Below, in pieces: positions 49,245-61,824 of a stretch of 64,000 nt of DNA. Position 1 is the first letter of the stretch, and each line of letters starts with the position of its first letter. The DNA is from Neckera pumila (taxonomy: Eukaryota > Streptophyta > Bryopsida > Hypnales > Neckeraceae), in assembly GCA_963969595.1 (NCBI GenBank), contig OZ018411.1, positions 21,822,545 to 21,886,544 of the forward strand, written 5' to 3'. The translations under genes and the position numbers were made by a program. The notes under the pieces were generated by a model, which was not told the DNA's origin, did not search any database, and saw only the letters and a program-made list of their open reading frames with translations.

Positions 49245-52200
49245 CTACAAATCCGATGAAGGTAAGATTAGAAAGCTAGATATCTCATTCACCTCAAACA
49301 ATGCATCGACATTATGTTCGCCATCGTCATCGTCATCATATGCTGGAACCTCCACAGTCGATTCTTTTAGCTTCTCTTCGCTCCCGACTGACAAGCTGAA
49401 AGATTCAAGAGCTTCCAAAAATGTAGCTGCACATGGAACAATTCCAACCATTCTCATGCGTTCCATTAGACTCTTCATGTCGCTTGATCGATTCTCCTTG
49501 GCATAGGCCCTGCAAGTCCACGAAGCAAGTTTCAATCCGAAACAAAAAAATTCGAGAAAATTATTACGACGAATGATAGGCACCAAGGCCATAATGACAG
49601 TTCTCTAATGACATATACTGCTCAGCTCATGAGCTTGAACATCTGCCAATGTACGAACCTTTGCAGAGCAGAACCTAATTGTGCAATATTAATTTCAAAA
49701 CCAGTTTCTCATCACAGAATGATATTGCCATCCAAGGCGTAGCATTCGGGACCTATCTAAATCGTAAAGTTGTGAGATGCATAGTATGGGGGTCTATCTT
49801 TAGAAATCATACAAGCAAACACCTGCATGCATGCTTAAATTACTTCATGACTATGATCCAGGAGACAGATCCTTGACTGCCGTAGTATGAATGCTAATTT
49901 GAACAGAAAAAGGAGAGCTGGTTCACCTTAGAAGGATAAGGTAGGATGATGTTCGTGGCCGTATCTGCCACTCCAGAGCGTCGTTCAAAAGCTCCTCTGC
50001 TTCTTTGAAAGCGTTATGCTTACAGTATGCACCAATCATGGCGTTCAATGTGAACTTTTGAGGCTGTATGCCAGCCTGCAGCATTTGATAAAAGCATTCA
50101 TTCATTTTCGCAAAAACACCGACGTCACCATATCCGGACATAAGAATCTCATAACTTGTGAGGTTGAGCTTGAAATTTGCAGCTTCCATCCTGCAGCGGG
50201 ACCATTCCATCTTTTCCACCTCTCCTGCCCGGGCATAACTGCTCATTAGGATGTTATACGTTTTCCAGTCAGGTCTATGTCGAGACTTGGCACTTGTCAT
50301 ACTCTTCAGCACCTGACAGCGAAGTATCACGAGCTCAAAACAAGCGGCTGAAATTTCAAGTACCTCTTTTAATATCTGCAGATTCCTTGTACAGACGAAT
50401 GACTGACGTATCCAGCAAGGACTTTAATACTTAAGCCAGGGAAGTTTCATAAGGATACAGCAAGTCAATAGAATTCGAGTACATGACAAGAGCCGGATTT
50501 CCAGGGAATAAGATTAACCCACTCTAATGATACACTCACTTGTTCCATCTTAACATATTCCCTTGCGAGGCCATATGAGTCAATGAGAGTGTTCGAGGTC
50601 ACAGTGTCGGGCTTTATGTGTTTCCGCAATCTCATGACGAACAATGTCTTTTCCATTTGTACAAAGTCTCCTGTCTTGCCATAAGCACCGATGACCCCAT
50701 TGTATGATATCCGATCAGGATATATCTTGGCTGCTTCCATCTCCTGGAAGAATCTTTCCACTTGGACAACGTTACATGCTTGTGCACTCGCCCTCAGAAG
50801 AATATTGTACGTCACCAAATTTGGTTGGCACCTGTCAACGACAAGATAATATCACTAACGGATTTGCAGCTCTCTGTCGGCTTTCAGTAAATTAGACTGT
50901 TTCAAGTACTTCTCAAGCAACATAATGAAGAGAATTTTCCCCATAATTCATGGGAAGGTCTCCCTTTGGTCACGCTGATCTTATGGAGGCCTCCCTTTGT
51001 TTCATGGGAAGACCTCCGTATGATCCATGTAACCACAGGGAAGCCTCCTCATGAATCATGGGGAATATCCTCTTCAAGATGCTGTCTTAGAAGCTCCTAA
51101 AACAGTCTAATTTATGAAAACTCTGTTCAAAAATACGATGAGTAAATGAAGATTGTCGATCCAGCAAGTCGATTAATTCGTATAAAATTCTATCAATCGA
51201 GGAGACGAGGCGTTCCATCAAAGGATGAATCAGATCACACGACCTGATATTGTGTGCAATACTGAACAAAACAAAAACTGCAACCCAGCAGAAGCAAACA
51301 TACCTCGCCCTTTGCTTCATGTCTTCCAGAAGTTGCAGAGCTTTCTGAAACCCTCGTCCCTTATCCCTGCTGTGAAGGTGAGCAGTGATGAGCGCATTGT
51401 ACAAAGAAGTGTCAGGCCGGTGACCATTTCGTGTCGATTCCCTGAACAGCCAGACAGCCATCCGTAGCTGATTTGCCTTCCCCATGACTACGATAAGCTT
51501 AGGATAGAATCCGCCATCTGGCTTGTACCATTTCTGCTTTTGCATCCACCTAAAAACCTGAATATGATTCAAGCATATGGAATAATCATCACGATTCACC
51601 GACATTTAAGGTAGGGGATACTAAACCCGATCCTGTCTCCTATACTGACCCCTGTTACCAACAGCGGTTCATCTTCTTATGCAAGTGGTTGGACTTATTA
51701 ACAGATGATGTAAGCTAAATGTCTACTGTCACTTATAGTGTCTACAACCTCCCAATTTGATTATCATACATAGTGCTAGAAATTTGATCTCAATAGATGT
51801 CTCTTGAACCCAAAATGATCTCTCCACACCTCTATAGTGATCTCCCAAAACCACACTTCTACATAGATTAAATGACGCAAATAGTGTCCACCAGTACGCA
51901 TCGTAATTACAAACATTGTGCAGTTTCTGTATGGTATTTACACACAAGTCTTCCAAACCCGAATTCTATGAGTAGCAACGAATAAAATGATTTTGAGTCA
52001 ATCCAAAATGTTGATACGAGAAGATCAGCTCTCTGTAAGGAAGAATAGTCGCGAGTACCTCAAGAGTAAGAGTCCATGAGTTTTGTTTCCCAAGGCCTTC
52101 CAAAAGTGCAAACCAATCAGATGACTTCAGAAACGGCGCCTGACTCTCAAGAACCTGTAGAAACTACAATACTCAGTGTGTCGAATCCAGCTCGTCCAAA

Positions 52201-52481
52201 AACGCACACAACGAAGAAGAATACAGAAAGTGGACAAGTGGAAAGAGAGAGGTGGTCACCTGGACGACAGAGGCCTGACCGGCATTCAGGGTTTTCAGAA
52301 TGGAGGGGATGGAAGGACGGAAAGGAGGCGTGGCATTCCGGGACGGATACCTCGCAGCACGGACAGCGACCGAGCGAAAAGAAACGAACAAGGGAGAACG
52401 AACAAGGGAGAGTCCGCATGATGGAAGAGTCCGTGGGGTAACGGTCAACACCATCTCTCGGGAAAGAAAATTCTCCACCAT
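49245..52481 (-). CDS. PPR5: Chloroplast PPR protein, PPR5/EMB2453-like
   Basis: In maize and Arabidopsis PPR5 binds and stabilises the unspliced plastid trnG-UCC precursor and promotes splicing of its group II intron; loss is seedling- or embryo-lethal. Exons on - are 52481-52260, 52154-52059, 51557-51304, 50831-50540, 50312-49927 and 49509-49245, 504 aa, with GT..AG borders and consistent phases. Residues 1-60 are Ser/Arg/Val-rich with few acidic residues, like a plastid transit peptide (Met10 is an alternative start at 52454). The family hallmark follows: LEVFRWMQKQKWYKPDGGFY, PKLIVVMGK, ALITAHLHSRDK, NLVTYNILLRASAQ, YNGVIGAYGKTG, NTLIDSYG. There are about nine P-type PPR motifs of 35-36 residues up to about residue 455. 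The tail is acidic, with five consecutive Asp. Orthology is from remembered motif order and should be confirmed by alignment. Confidence 0.85.
50888..51114. mobile_element. Foldback miniature element in PPR5 intron 3
   Basis: Inverted arms starting TAAATTAGACTGTTT (50888) and ending AAACAGTCTAATTTA (51114) match over about 65 bp on each side, through GAAGAG...TTCCCCAT and ATTCATG. Total length is 227 bp with GGGAAGGTCTCCC-like repeats in the middle. It makes up nearly half of the 472-bp intron (51303-50832). Possible target duplication is only TA or TAA. Confidence 0.75.
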
Positions 52482-53459
52482 TGCCTCTCAAGCTGCCCAC
52501 AAGAATGAGAACATAAGAAAAAAAAAAAGAATGCCATGTTCTCACAAAAAATCAAAGCAGGGGAGCCAAAGCAGGGGATGGACGAACAAGAAACTAAACC
52601 TCAAATTAGAGAACTCAGACTCCAATTTCATTAAGTAGTATGATTCCTTTGACGAATTCAATATCTCCGAGGCCTTCACTGCACTCGAGATGACGCCTCA
52701 CAACAGTGCAATTGTGATCTGACATTCAATCTGCCCTAATAATGAAACTGCGAAACCCTAGAAACAACCACACTCATCTCCCTTGCATACCTCAAACGAT
52801 GCTCTCTGCGCCCGTGAATCCGCCCCTCGCATTTAGCAAGAAGCGCAGGTTCTACATTTCATTTGAATTTCGCGACGCTCTCACGATGCGCTCGCAGGTG
52901 AGACTGGCGCACGAATGGAGCATGCGTTGATGCAGCAGCATTAGGAGCAGCAAGCGTAACCTCAACCCTAGGCCGTCCACAATTGAAAAGGCAGCTCCAG
53001 TACATAATCGGAGATGTTGGAGATGAATTACCAAATCAATGATCTAAAGCTGTTATCACAATTCGGTGCCAGAATCGTCAATGTTACGTGAAAATCCCTG
53101 AAAACTCAACTGGAAAATGTGTGCGAGACAGACGAACTGTGCGAGAGTCGTCAATTTTTCAGGGAATTCCCTTTCTCTTGTTGCAAAAATTGACTTCAAT
53201 GCCGATGTTCCTCCGATTCTTTGCAAAGGATTCTGCTGTGCTTGAATCCAACATTCGGCAGGGAGGTGAAACTTTTATCAAAGCTTTCGTGAAAGCTTTG
53301 GTGAAGCTTTGGTGAAAAATTTGGTATTTTGAAAAACTCTTTTGAAAACTCAATCATTTTCTGAATTTTTGCAGATTTTTCCTTATACTTTTCTATAGAA
53401 ATATCATTTACTAGAATTTCATGAATTTGGTCATTAAAGAAGGTTGTCTTTCTAGATTC
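52482..53459. other. Presumed promoter side of the PPR5-like gene
   Basis: On the minus strand an ORF at about 53003-52860 reads MYWSCLFNC and is transit-peptide-like, but it ends in a stop codon before any plausible splice to the PPR exons, so I do not use it. AAAGCTTT/GTGAAGCTTT repeats lie at 53279-53310. No separate gene is supported. Confidence 0.35.
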
Positions 53460-53739
53460 CATTAGAGGGGATTTGGGGGCCTTAGAAGGCTGCAAGTTCC
53501 CTTGCGTTTCCAAACTGCGGGAACACAGTTGCAGTAGCTGGTTGTGGCACAGCGACCGCCATGTCATTTTTGAAAAATAATAATAATAATAATAATTGCT
53601 TAAAAGATATTTGTAAAATAATAATAATAATAATAATAATAAATATTTTTCGATAGCCCGTACCGATGTTCATAGAACTGGGCCAGATTGGAGAACGGGC
53701 CTAAAACGGCCCTCCAAGGGCCTCAAATCCCCTCTAATG
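53460..53739. mobile_element. Miniature inverted-repeat element carrying an AAT microsatellite
   Basis: The left end is CATTAGAGGGGATTTGG (53460). The right end CAAATCCCCTCTAATG (53739) is its inverse, with further similarity inward (GGCCTTAGAAGG versus GGCCCTTGGAGG). Length is 280 bp. It contains two AAT runs at 53574-53597 and 53617-53643 on the + strand. No clear target duplication is readable. Confidence 0.7.
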
Positions 53740-55935
53740 CAAGTATTACATTGGATGAATGAGAAGTTAGTTGGACAAAATAGTGCCTACAAGCCCTCTA
53801 TTCATCATCCAAAATATGGACGTTGGAGCACTTCAGGGTTAAAGGATGGCACAACCATTTTTTGTCTGATGAATGACAAAGAATCTATCTATATAGGATA
53901 GAAACACAATTGTTCATCCTCGGAATTTTGTGTGAAAAGGGAGGTCTTGTAGAGTAGTTTGACTTTCACTAAGTGGTTTTGCATTTTTTTAAGCCAATGA
54001 TTCATACGGTAACAAAATGAATGATTTCCACAAACACTAGCCTATCTTTTAAGGGCCAATCATTTCTTCACTCTTGGCCAATAATAAGAGAGTTAAATGT
54101 AAAGCGGCCCATAGCTCACACCAAAATTTTTACAAGAGTTTTCATTTATTCAAGAGATCGAGGGATCAATTGGCCCATGGGAGTGCAAGAATTTTTTATT
54201 TTGCTGGATTGGTTGCATATATGTCTTAGATGGGGTCACTCAAAATTGAGCATATTTAGTTTTTAAAGTGTATCTTAGAAAATTCAAAGATTGGGTAGAT
54301 GCTTATTGCACAATTATTCAAATATAAGAATATTAGTACTAAAATTTTGGCATAGATTTAGAAAATCAATCAACTCTTGAATCAATTTAACTTTGACTTT
54401 ATGTTATTAGAAAAAGAAGGCTTTTCAACATATAAAAATGGTTGTGAAAAAAATTCATTCAATTTTAGGTGATACCATAACAGACTAAAGGCATCTGCAA
54501 CCTTGAACTCTACACTTGTCAAGTTCAGAATTTCACATCAATATTTAAAGAGCCTCCAACTTAAAGAGTTTTACCATCACACAACAATTATGTCACACTT
54601 ATAAACACATAATGGACTATAAATCTCAAGTAAAATGTAGATTAAAGCAAACAAAACTTAACACATAAAACTTATATTTGAAGGGTCATTGCTTAACACA
54701 TTAGGATTCAAGCCTCAAAGGCTATTTGAAAGGACATAGAACACTTGTCATCTATTGTGACTCTGTATTGTATATATGAGGCAATCACTACCTCTTTTGA
54801 GCTCATTTTCATTGTGACAAACTATTACAATGAATTCAAAAAAAATTAAATCAAATCAAATTTCTTTCACCCCTCTCGGTAAGTTCAAACAACAATTTAA
54901 ATGAAATGAATTTTTTTTGGTCTACCCCCATCCCATCCTTTTTGTAATTTTCAGGTTGAGTGGGGGTGGCATTTGATATGGAATGTTTCCCTTATCCATA
55001 TTCGTATCTTGTATCTCGTATCTATATCCATATCATATTGCATTTGTACCTATATTGTATTTGTATCTGTACCACAGTAGTATTTGTATCATATCTATCT
55101 GTATAGTATTTGTATATATACCATTGTATCCGTATTCATACCCAAAGTTGTTTTTCAAGATCAATGGCATCCAAGGAGGGGGGGAAGAAAAAAAAATCAA
55201 CAACTCTCAATTTTTCAAGGGGGGAGGGGGGATGGAGGAACATAAGGATTCACCTCTTTTCGGTACATTGTACATTGTAAGGGACGCCCTACCACAAAGT
55301 CAGGGATGGGACCACACATAACATGAGTCTTGAGTGGTAGGCATCTTGTTGATATTATATCTGATCCTATAACTCGTGCCTAGTAGTGTAAGTAAACTAG
55401 GGGATTATGCCCTATAATCTTGAATATTTCTCAAGGAGACTCGGTTCTATAGTGCAAAAAATATCAAAGTGGGATGATTCATGGAAGACCTCCATTGTCA
55501 CTCACATTGTCAAAACATTGTTAGGCCTTGAGGGGTTAATGTATCCTATAAGTACATTCTGTAAGGTAGGATGAAGTATGATTGAGTAATTTCATTAATA
55601 GTCATGATTGTATAGCAATCAGGTTTGATTTTTGTAGTGTATAAATAAATTGTAGCTAAATTTTGATGTTCAAAAATAGTGTTTGAATGTTAGAACCCTT
55701 AACACACCCAAATGTATCTAATAAACAATTAATAACTCTTCCTATTATTAAATTACATCACTTTTTCTTGTACAAATAAATTATATTTTTTCAACTGCTG
55801 AAAATTTGTACACCTAAATATGACCCTAAACTCTCATGCAAAAAAATGAATATTTTAGGTAAGACTCTATGGGGTTCAATTTTAGAATGAGATTAGAATT
55901 GGTGTAGTTCTTAAACAATGTTTCTATGTATATTT
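53740..55935. other. AT-rich intergenic DNA with a short-period repeat
   Basis: At 54990-55140 phrases such as TATTTGTATC and CATATC/GTATCT recur about every 10-25 bp, a degenerate short tandem repeat. The ORF at 54983-55321 is a by-product of it. A GGGGGAGGGGGGATGG purine run lies near 55220. No gene is supported. Confidence 0.45.
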
Positions 55936-57000
55936 TAGAGTAGATTCATTTTCAAAAACTAAAATGAAAAGATTCTAAGCCTACACAATACTAGAATTAG
56001 AAGGACTTCACACTACATTGCAAGTCCCAAGTTCCATTGAAATTTCAAAGTCCGATTGGCAGGGAGCTAAAAATTGAGAGTTGGACTTCACAATTGGATG
56101 CCACTTATAATCAACTCAAATTTCAACTTCAACAAGCTCATGATCATTATAAAAAATATGCAAATATTTTCCGCAAAGTACAACCTACATTCAAAGTTAG
56201 AGATCAAGTTTGGCTTTTCCGACACAATATTCAAACTACAAGACCATCTAGAATGCTTGACTTCCAAAGACTAGGACCATTTCCAATTATTAAGCAAATC
56301 AATCTTGTTTTTTCCTCTTAGAACTTCCAAGTGCTATAAAAATTCACCTTCTTTTATGGTTCCCTATTGGAGCAATTGATATTACAAAACCACAATTTGA
56401 AGGAGAGTATTACCTCCTCCACCAATGGAAATTATCAATGATTTGGAATATGAAGAAGAAGTAGTTAAACTCTTAAATAAACAACACTTTTTAGAATATT
56501 TTGATCATAGAAAGGGTTATGACATAAATGAATGCACATAAGAGCTTGCATCAAATCTTCAAAATATTCTAAAAGAATTTTTAGTTTTCAATAAAAAATA
56601 TCTCCAAAAAACAAAAGTTGTTCTTCTTGGAACTCATCATTAGAAGGGAGGTGATGTCACAAATATATATTAAGGTTAGATTTAGATTAGATTTAAGAAT
56701 AGGTTTAGATCTAGGAAAATAGTTTTGGACGTTCTAACCAACAATCAAATCTCCTGAAAGGTTATATGTAAAAAAAATTGACAAGACAATTGGTTTTGTC
56801 AATTTCTTTCATATATGCTTGCTATAATGAATTAAACTTAGATTTATGTATTTAATTCATTAACAAAAAATAATTTAGTTAATGATTTGTCCGTCTTTTG
56901 TACTCCAAACCCCCAAATGAGACTTCTATACCTTTAATTTGAGGCATTACTAGTAGCGCAAGAGTAATAGATCCCTTTGGAATAATGAAATGATTCTTAT
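55936..57000 (+). pseudogene. Decayed Ty3/gypsy chromovirus 3' end (integrase tail, chromodomain, PPT, LTR start)
   Basis: The ORF at 56037-56321 has the integrase C-terminal signature: HYKKYAN, FKVRDQVWLF, then TTRPSRMLDFQRLGPFPI. In another frame from about 56406 the text reads PPPPMEI and a chromodomain-like EEVVKLLN...LEYFDHRKGYD, then hits a TAA at about 56538 before a final helix-like ELASNLQNILKEF. The frame change and stop codon show it is dead. A polypurine tract (AGAAGGGAGG, 56642-56651) is followed by TGATGTCAC at 56652, a plausible 3' LTR start. The LTR end is not determined. No gag, protease or RT is visible upstream. Confidence 0.78.
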
Positions 57001-58623
57001 CAAGTTTAATTTCTACTCCAATTTGAAATTTTGGAAATTTATTATTTTATAGCAATTTGAACTTATAACCTACAACCGCGAAGAGCTTATTTTCTAATTT
57101 CAAAATTATAGTGTACAATAATTTGCATCATAATCTTCTATATTATAATGTAAATTTACAGAGAAAATTTCCAAAAATTTTAAGCACATTTATGCATTTA
57201 TACAAATTGTTTCATTTTTTATTCAGAATCCCATGATAATTTCAATTTTTTTTTAAATTATAAAATGATTACGACTATTAGAAGAAGTATAATAACATCT
57301 TTGAAAAACAAATACAAAAGATTACAATCTCAAATAGTTGCAAAATGAAGTTTGAAAAAATAATTATAGGCTCATGTGGAATTTGAAGGTGTATATTGAC
57401 TAATATCCAATGTTGAATCCTATATTTGTTGATACCAAACTCCAAAGATCTTAATTCCATGGTTGCAAAGTGAACCCTATATTCTATTTGTTTTTTAAGT
57501 CCCATTGATTGCCTCAAAAAACTTTCAACTTGTCATTTAAGAAAAAATCCAATTCAAATTTTTATAGCATTTGTTTCAAAAATTCGTAGGAGTCCAAAAG
57601 TTCACTTTGGTTTCTTCTAAAGGCTTTTCAACCCCTTCATTTTAAAATGACCAAAAGTTATTTATTGGCTTCAAATTTAGTCTTTTGACATTGAAATTCT
57701 ATTATTTTGTTGTGGCTTCAAAATTCTGATATTTTTGGCTTGGCTTTGTTCCATTATTTTAGACTCCTAAATTCATTCATCACTTTAGTGTTGGCTTCAA
57801 TCCATCATTTAAGTCTTGGCTTTATTTTGTCATTCTCATTGGGGCTTCATTTACACACTATGGTTGTGAAGTGCCTCTTTTACTTGTCAATAAAAAAATC
57901 CAAGGGTCACTCTAAAATTGGTTAAAACACTTTATGAAGATTGTCACTAGAATAAGAGCATAGCTAGTTTTTGAATACACCTATTTTGTACATCAACACA
58001 CACCACAACAACACAATACATCCACATTTGAACATCAATATTTTGAAAATGAAAATTTATGTAGTTTATTCTCATGGTATCTAAAAATTTATTTCAAAAA
58101 AGAATCTAAAGTATTCTTTTATTTCCAACAAGAAGTAGCAAAAAAAATGTATTGTAATGATTAAAGTATAACTTTATATCCATTTTTTAGTTTTAGAAGA
58201 CTTCAACAAGACATTTGAGTTATCAATGTTGATTCTTGAAAAAGAAAAAAATATATAATATTTCTTCTTAAAACGTAAAACTTGTTTGTTTGTATTGATT
58301 AATTTGAAATTTGAAAATTAAAAAATCATTTTGGCTATTTAGAAAAATTAAGTGTGGTTTTGTATGTCTATTATCTTATATTTTGCTCCAAATATTCTAC
58401 CATAGCTTGAAAATGCCCCTAGATGACATTGATTTTCGTAATTGTTGGTATACACACTCTAGGATGAATAATAATGTTTTCAACTGTATTCTGGATGATG
58501 AATCTATACTCATAGGTGAAGATAATTTCAACATTCCAATGAAAATTGCTTTCTGCACAATCTAAAACATAGAATTAAAAAGTCTTAACTTTGAATGGCT
58601 ATGCTTTTTGGTCAACATCAAAA
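57001..58623. other. AT-rich intergenic DNA, no gene seen
   Basis: At 57710-57870 TTGGCTT...CATT phrases repeat irregularly; similar text is at 8400-8450. ORFs here show no recognisable domain. Confidence 0.45.
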
Positions 58624-60402
58624 CTAACCCCTATAGGACCAAGGCCCTTTTTCTATAAAAAAAAAAACACTCAAAACTTCTATATCTATTCCAAAATGCA
58701 AAACTTGCTTTATTTCTATTTTTTTGCATATTTAACAATAGGATCATGCACTAGACTAGTATAAGAATGTGTGGAAGAGATCTCAAAAACTTTGACCTCA
58801 TAGATTGCAAGATATTTGCATTTAAGTGAAAAAACAGATAATTTTGCACCTCCCATGACTAGATTCAATTAAGTTTTTTTAATTTAAAGTTTTTGAAGTT
58901 GATTTTGAATTAAAATTTCATATTGAAGAATTGAATTCAGGGTCTAGAATAAAAATTTAAAAGAATACTTAATTTTCATTCTTTAAAAATTGCTATGTAG
59001 AAATAGGTACAAGATTGAAATAAAAACTAAATCATTGTTAGCTCAAAGATGGAATTGAAACACTCTAATTCCAAAGGTGAAAGATGGAATTAAAACACTC
59101 TAATTTCATTGTCTAAGAAATCAAATTAACCCCTAAAGGCCCAAAGTCCCCTTGGGGGACACTTGAGATTTCAGGCAGACTTGTGTGACCTGAAATTTTT
59201 TGCCTGATTTTTTGAAACTTTTTTTGAAGATAGGGAGTCATAGTGCTTTCTAAAAATATAGTGTGTTTTTTTCAATCGGTGCCCGGGAGCAAAAGTTATG
59301 CCACTCAAAGTCAAAAAAGCAACTCGTTGGGTAGAAAAAAAAATGTAAAAAAATTTATCTTTTTTTGTTAAAATTCTTCTCAAAGGTCATGTTTTTGTCT
59401 ACGTTTGAAGCTTTGATTCATTCTATTTGGACTCAGAATGAAAAAGTTGTATACAATCTTGTTTTTTGGGCAATCTAGCATCTTCTTTAAAAAACAACTT
59501 ATAGAATTCATTTTATGGTGTTTTATTCACCTAAGAGCTATTAACAATTTAGTGTTTCATTCAATTTTGGACCTACTTCTACTTAACAATTTTTTTATAT
59601 CTAAAAATTAAGTTTTGACATTCTAAATTTTTTCCCCCCGATTCTCAACTCTAGTATTCACCATAAATTTTTTTAATCCAATGGTGGGTAGTGCAAAAAA
59701 AATCTACAAATGGCCGTCAAAGTCATTTGAAATTGCAGGCCACAGTTCAAAAAAACTTCTTTTTCCAACTTCAAATGCTAATATCTGCCAATCAGTAAGG
59801 GCAAACTTCATGAAACTCTTACCACATAATGTAAGACAAGTGAAGTACAAGATATTACAATTAAATTCTAAAAAAAAGTTTCTTTTTTGGTTTCTTGAGT
59901 GATCATAGCAAAAATGGCAATTTTTAGTGGTTTTGGAGTCAAAAAATGCCTTAGGCCTTTAGGGATTAATCCATGAAGAACTTTTTTATTGAAACATTGT
60001 AAAAATTAAGTTAAAAAATGAATCCTATGAGTTATTTCTTCAAAAGATTTGCAAATTGCTCAAAAAACAAAACTCTCTCTAACTTTCTCATCACTAATCC
60101 AAATGGATTTAATCAAATCTTTCTATCCAGACAAAATTATTTCTATAAAAAAAAAAATATTTAAAATTTATTTTCAAATTTGCAATATTTTGAGTTGCCT
60201 GATTAATTGCTTTTTGAGCTTAGGGTGTCATAACTTTTACTCCCATGCACCAATTGGAAGAAAATTTATATTCTTCAAATACTAATGTATGTTTAAGTTT
60301 TCAAAAAATATTTCATAAAATTATGCCAAAAATTGGTGTTATAGAAACCTACCCAGACCTCATAGTATCTTTTAAGGGGACATTTGGTCCTTTAGGGGTT
60401 AA
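58624..60402 (+). mobile_element. TTAA element copy 11, split by another TTAA element
   Basis: The left part (58624 to 59129) starts CTAA-CCCCTATAGGACCAAGG. The right part (59966 to 60402) ends GTCCTTTAGGGG-TTAA (60399-60402). Between them lies copy 12. Joined across one TTAA the two parts follow the block order of copies 7 and 8, about 940 bp. The left part has a local duplication of GATGGAATTNAAACACTCTAATT at 59048 and 59084. Confidence 0.82.
59126..59969 (-). mobile_element. TTAA element copy 12, nested in copy 11
   Basis: The edges are TTAA-CCCCTAAAGGCCC (59126-59129 TTAA) and GGCCTTTAGGGA-TTAA (59966-59969); length 844 bp. Its block TTTCAATCGGTGCCCGGGAG at 59271 is one of the best preserved. 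Flanks CATCAAA-type text on the left and TCCATGAAGAAC on the right are contiguous in uninterrupted copies (CTAAACCTTGTGGAAC in copy 8), so the host site had a TTAA. Confidence 0.88.
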
Positions 60403-60891
60403 AAAAGTTTTTCAAATGGAGATTTTGGATGACTATAGTTGGCCGTTTTAAGGCCCAAATGTATATGGATAAGAATGGAAATAGATGTGTTGCCACTAAG
60501 TTCTTTTAAAGGCCAAGGATTTAATTTTATTGTGATTTTTAATAATAAAAAGTTGAGCACAATGAGTGTTATTAGTTCATGGCATCCTTAGAGAAATAAT
60601 TTGGAGTAGAAAAATAAGTTTAAAAAGTATAAAAGTGTTGCAAATTTCATAAACACTAATGTGCCCTGAGCCATTGCTACAATCAAAACAAAAGTAAGAG
60701 TAATTTTCTAATTTTTTATTCATAAAAACTTTGAAATTCAATAACTTTCACTCCGGGGGCCCAATCGCCACCTAACAAAGCCCATGCACCCCTCCTTGTC
60801 AAGGGCTTTCCAATAATACCAAGCTTGCGATCAAAAGACACACAGTCCGAGAACTCTCAATATAACCAAAAAAAAAAAAAAAAAACTTATC
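60403..60891. other. Spacer between TTAA elements
   Basis: About 490 bp of AT-rich sequence with an A-run of about 19 at 60869-60887. No gene is seen. Confidence 0.5.
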
Positions 60892-61824
60892 TTAACCTCT
60901 AAAGTCCCAAGGCCCATTTTCCATCAAAAACCACTCAAAATTGTCATTTGTATAGCAAAGAGCAAAAAAAAATTTAATGTATTTTTTACATATTTAACCA
61001 TAGGATCTTGTATTGCACTAGTGTAAGAATGTGTAGAAGAAATTTTAGAAACTTTGACTGTGTCAATTGCAAGATATTTGCATTTAAAGTGAAAGAATCA
61101 AGTTTTTTGCACCGTGTTCAACTACATTTTTTGGCTTTGAACCTTCTTAACTTAAATTTTTTGCTCTTATGATTTTGAATTTTGAATTTTATATGATGAA
61201 GAATTGAGTTGAGAATCTAGGAAATAAAATTAAAAAAGAAACATTTAGTTTTCACTCATTAAAAATTTGTTAAGTAGAAGTAGATTCAAGATTGAAGGAA
61301 AAATGAAATCATAAAAAGCTCTAAGATAGGGTTGAAATATACTAATCTCAATGGTGAGATTGTTCTATCAAGAAATCTTAACCTTGTGAAACTTTTCTTT
61401 TTTTTAAATTGTCAAAATTGAGTTTAGAAATGAATCCTACAAGTTATTTATCCAAGAAGATGCTCTAATTGCCCAAAAAATAAGATTGTCCATAACTTTT
61501 GCATAACAAATCCAAATGGAATGAATGAAAGCTTTCCATGTAGATGAAAATAAAATCTATATGAAACAAATTTTTTAAATTATCAATTTAAAGTTTTTGT
61601 GAGTTTTCTTTTCTGCCCGCCAAACTAAAATTTGGGATTTCTGCCATAACTTTTGTTAACGGGCATCGATTGAAAAAAAAAATTACATTTTCGGAAAGCT
61701 ACTGTGATTCTCTATCTTCACAAAAAAATTAGAAAATTACAACAAATATTAAGATCGTAGGAGCCTATCCGAAATCCATTTTGTGTCCCAAGGGGACAAC
61801 AAAATATGAGACTTTAGGGGTTAA
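60892..61824 (+). mobile_element. TTAA element copy 13, complete
   Basis: The edges are TTAA-CCTCTAAAGTCCCAAGG (60892) and GACTTTAGGGG-TTAA (61821-61824); length 933 bp. All family blocks are present, including CCATAACTTTTGCATAAC at about 61492 and CCATAACTTTTGTTAACGGG at about 61643. Confidence 0.87.

Noticed and set aside
52147..52545. 132-codon minus-strand ORF overlapping PPR5 exon 1
   Set aside because: It is the alternative frame of the region; the frame ending in TLNAGQASVVQ joins in phase to the next PPR exon and looks like a transit peptide, whereas this one does not.
52860..53005. Transit-peptide-like minus-strand ORF starting MYWSC as an upstream PPR5 exon
   Set aside because: It ends in a stop codon without a convincing donor site, and exon 1 at 52481-52260 already gives a complete N-terminus.
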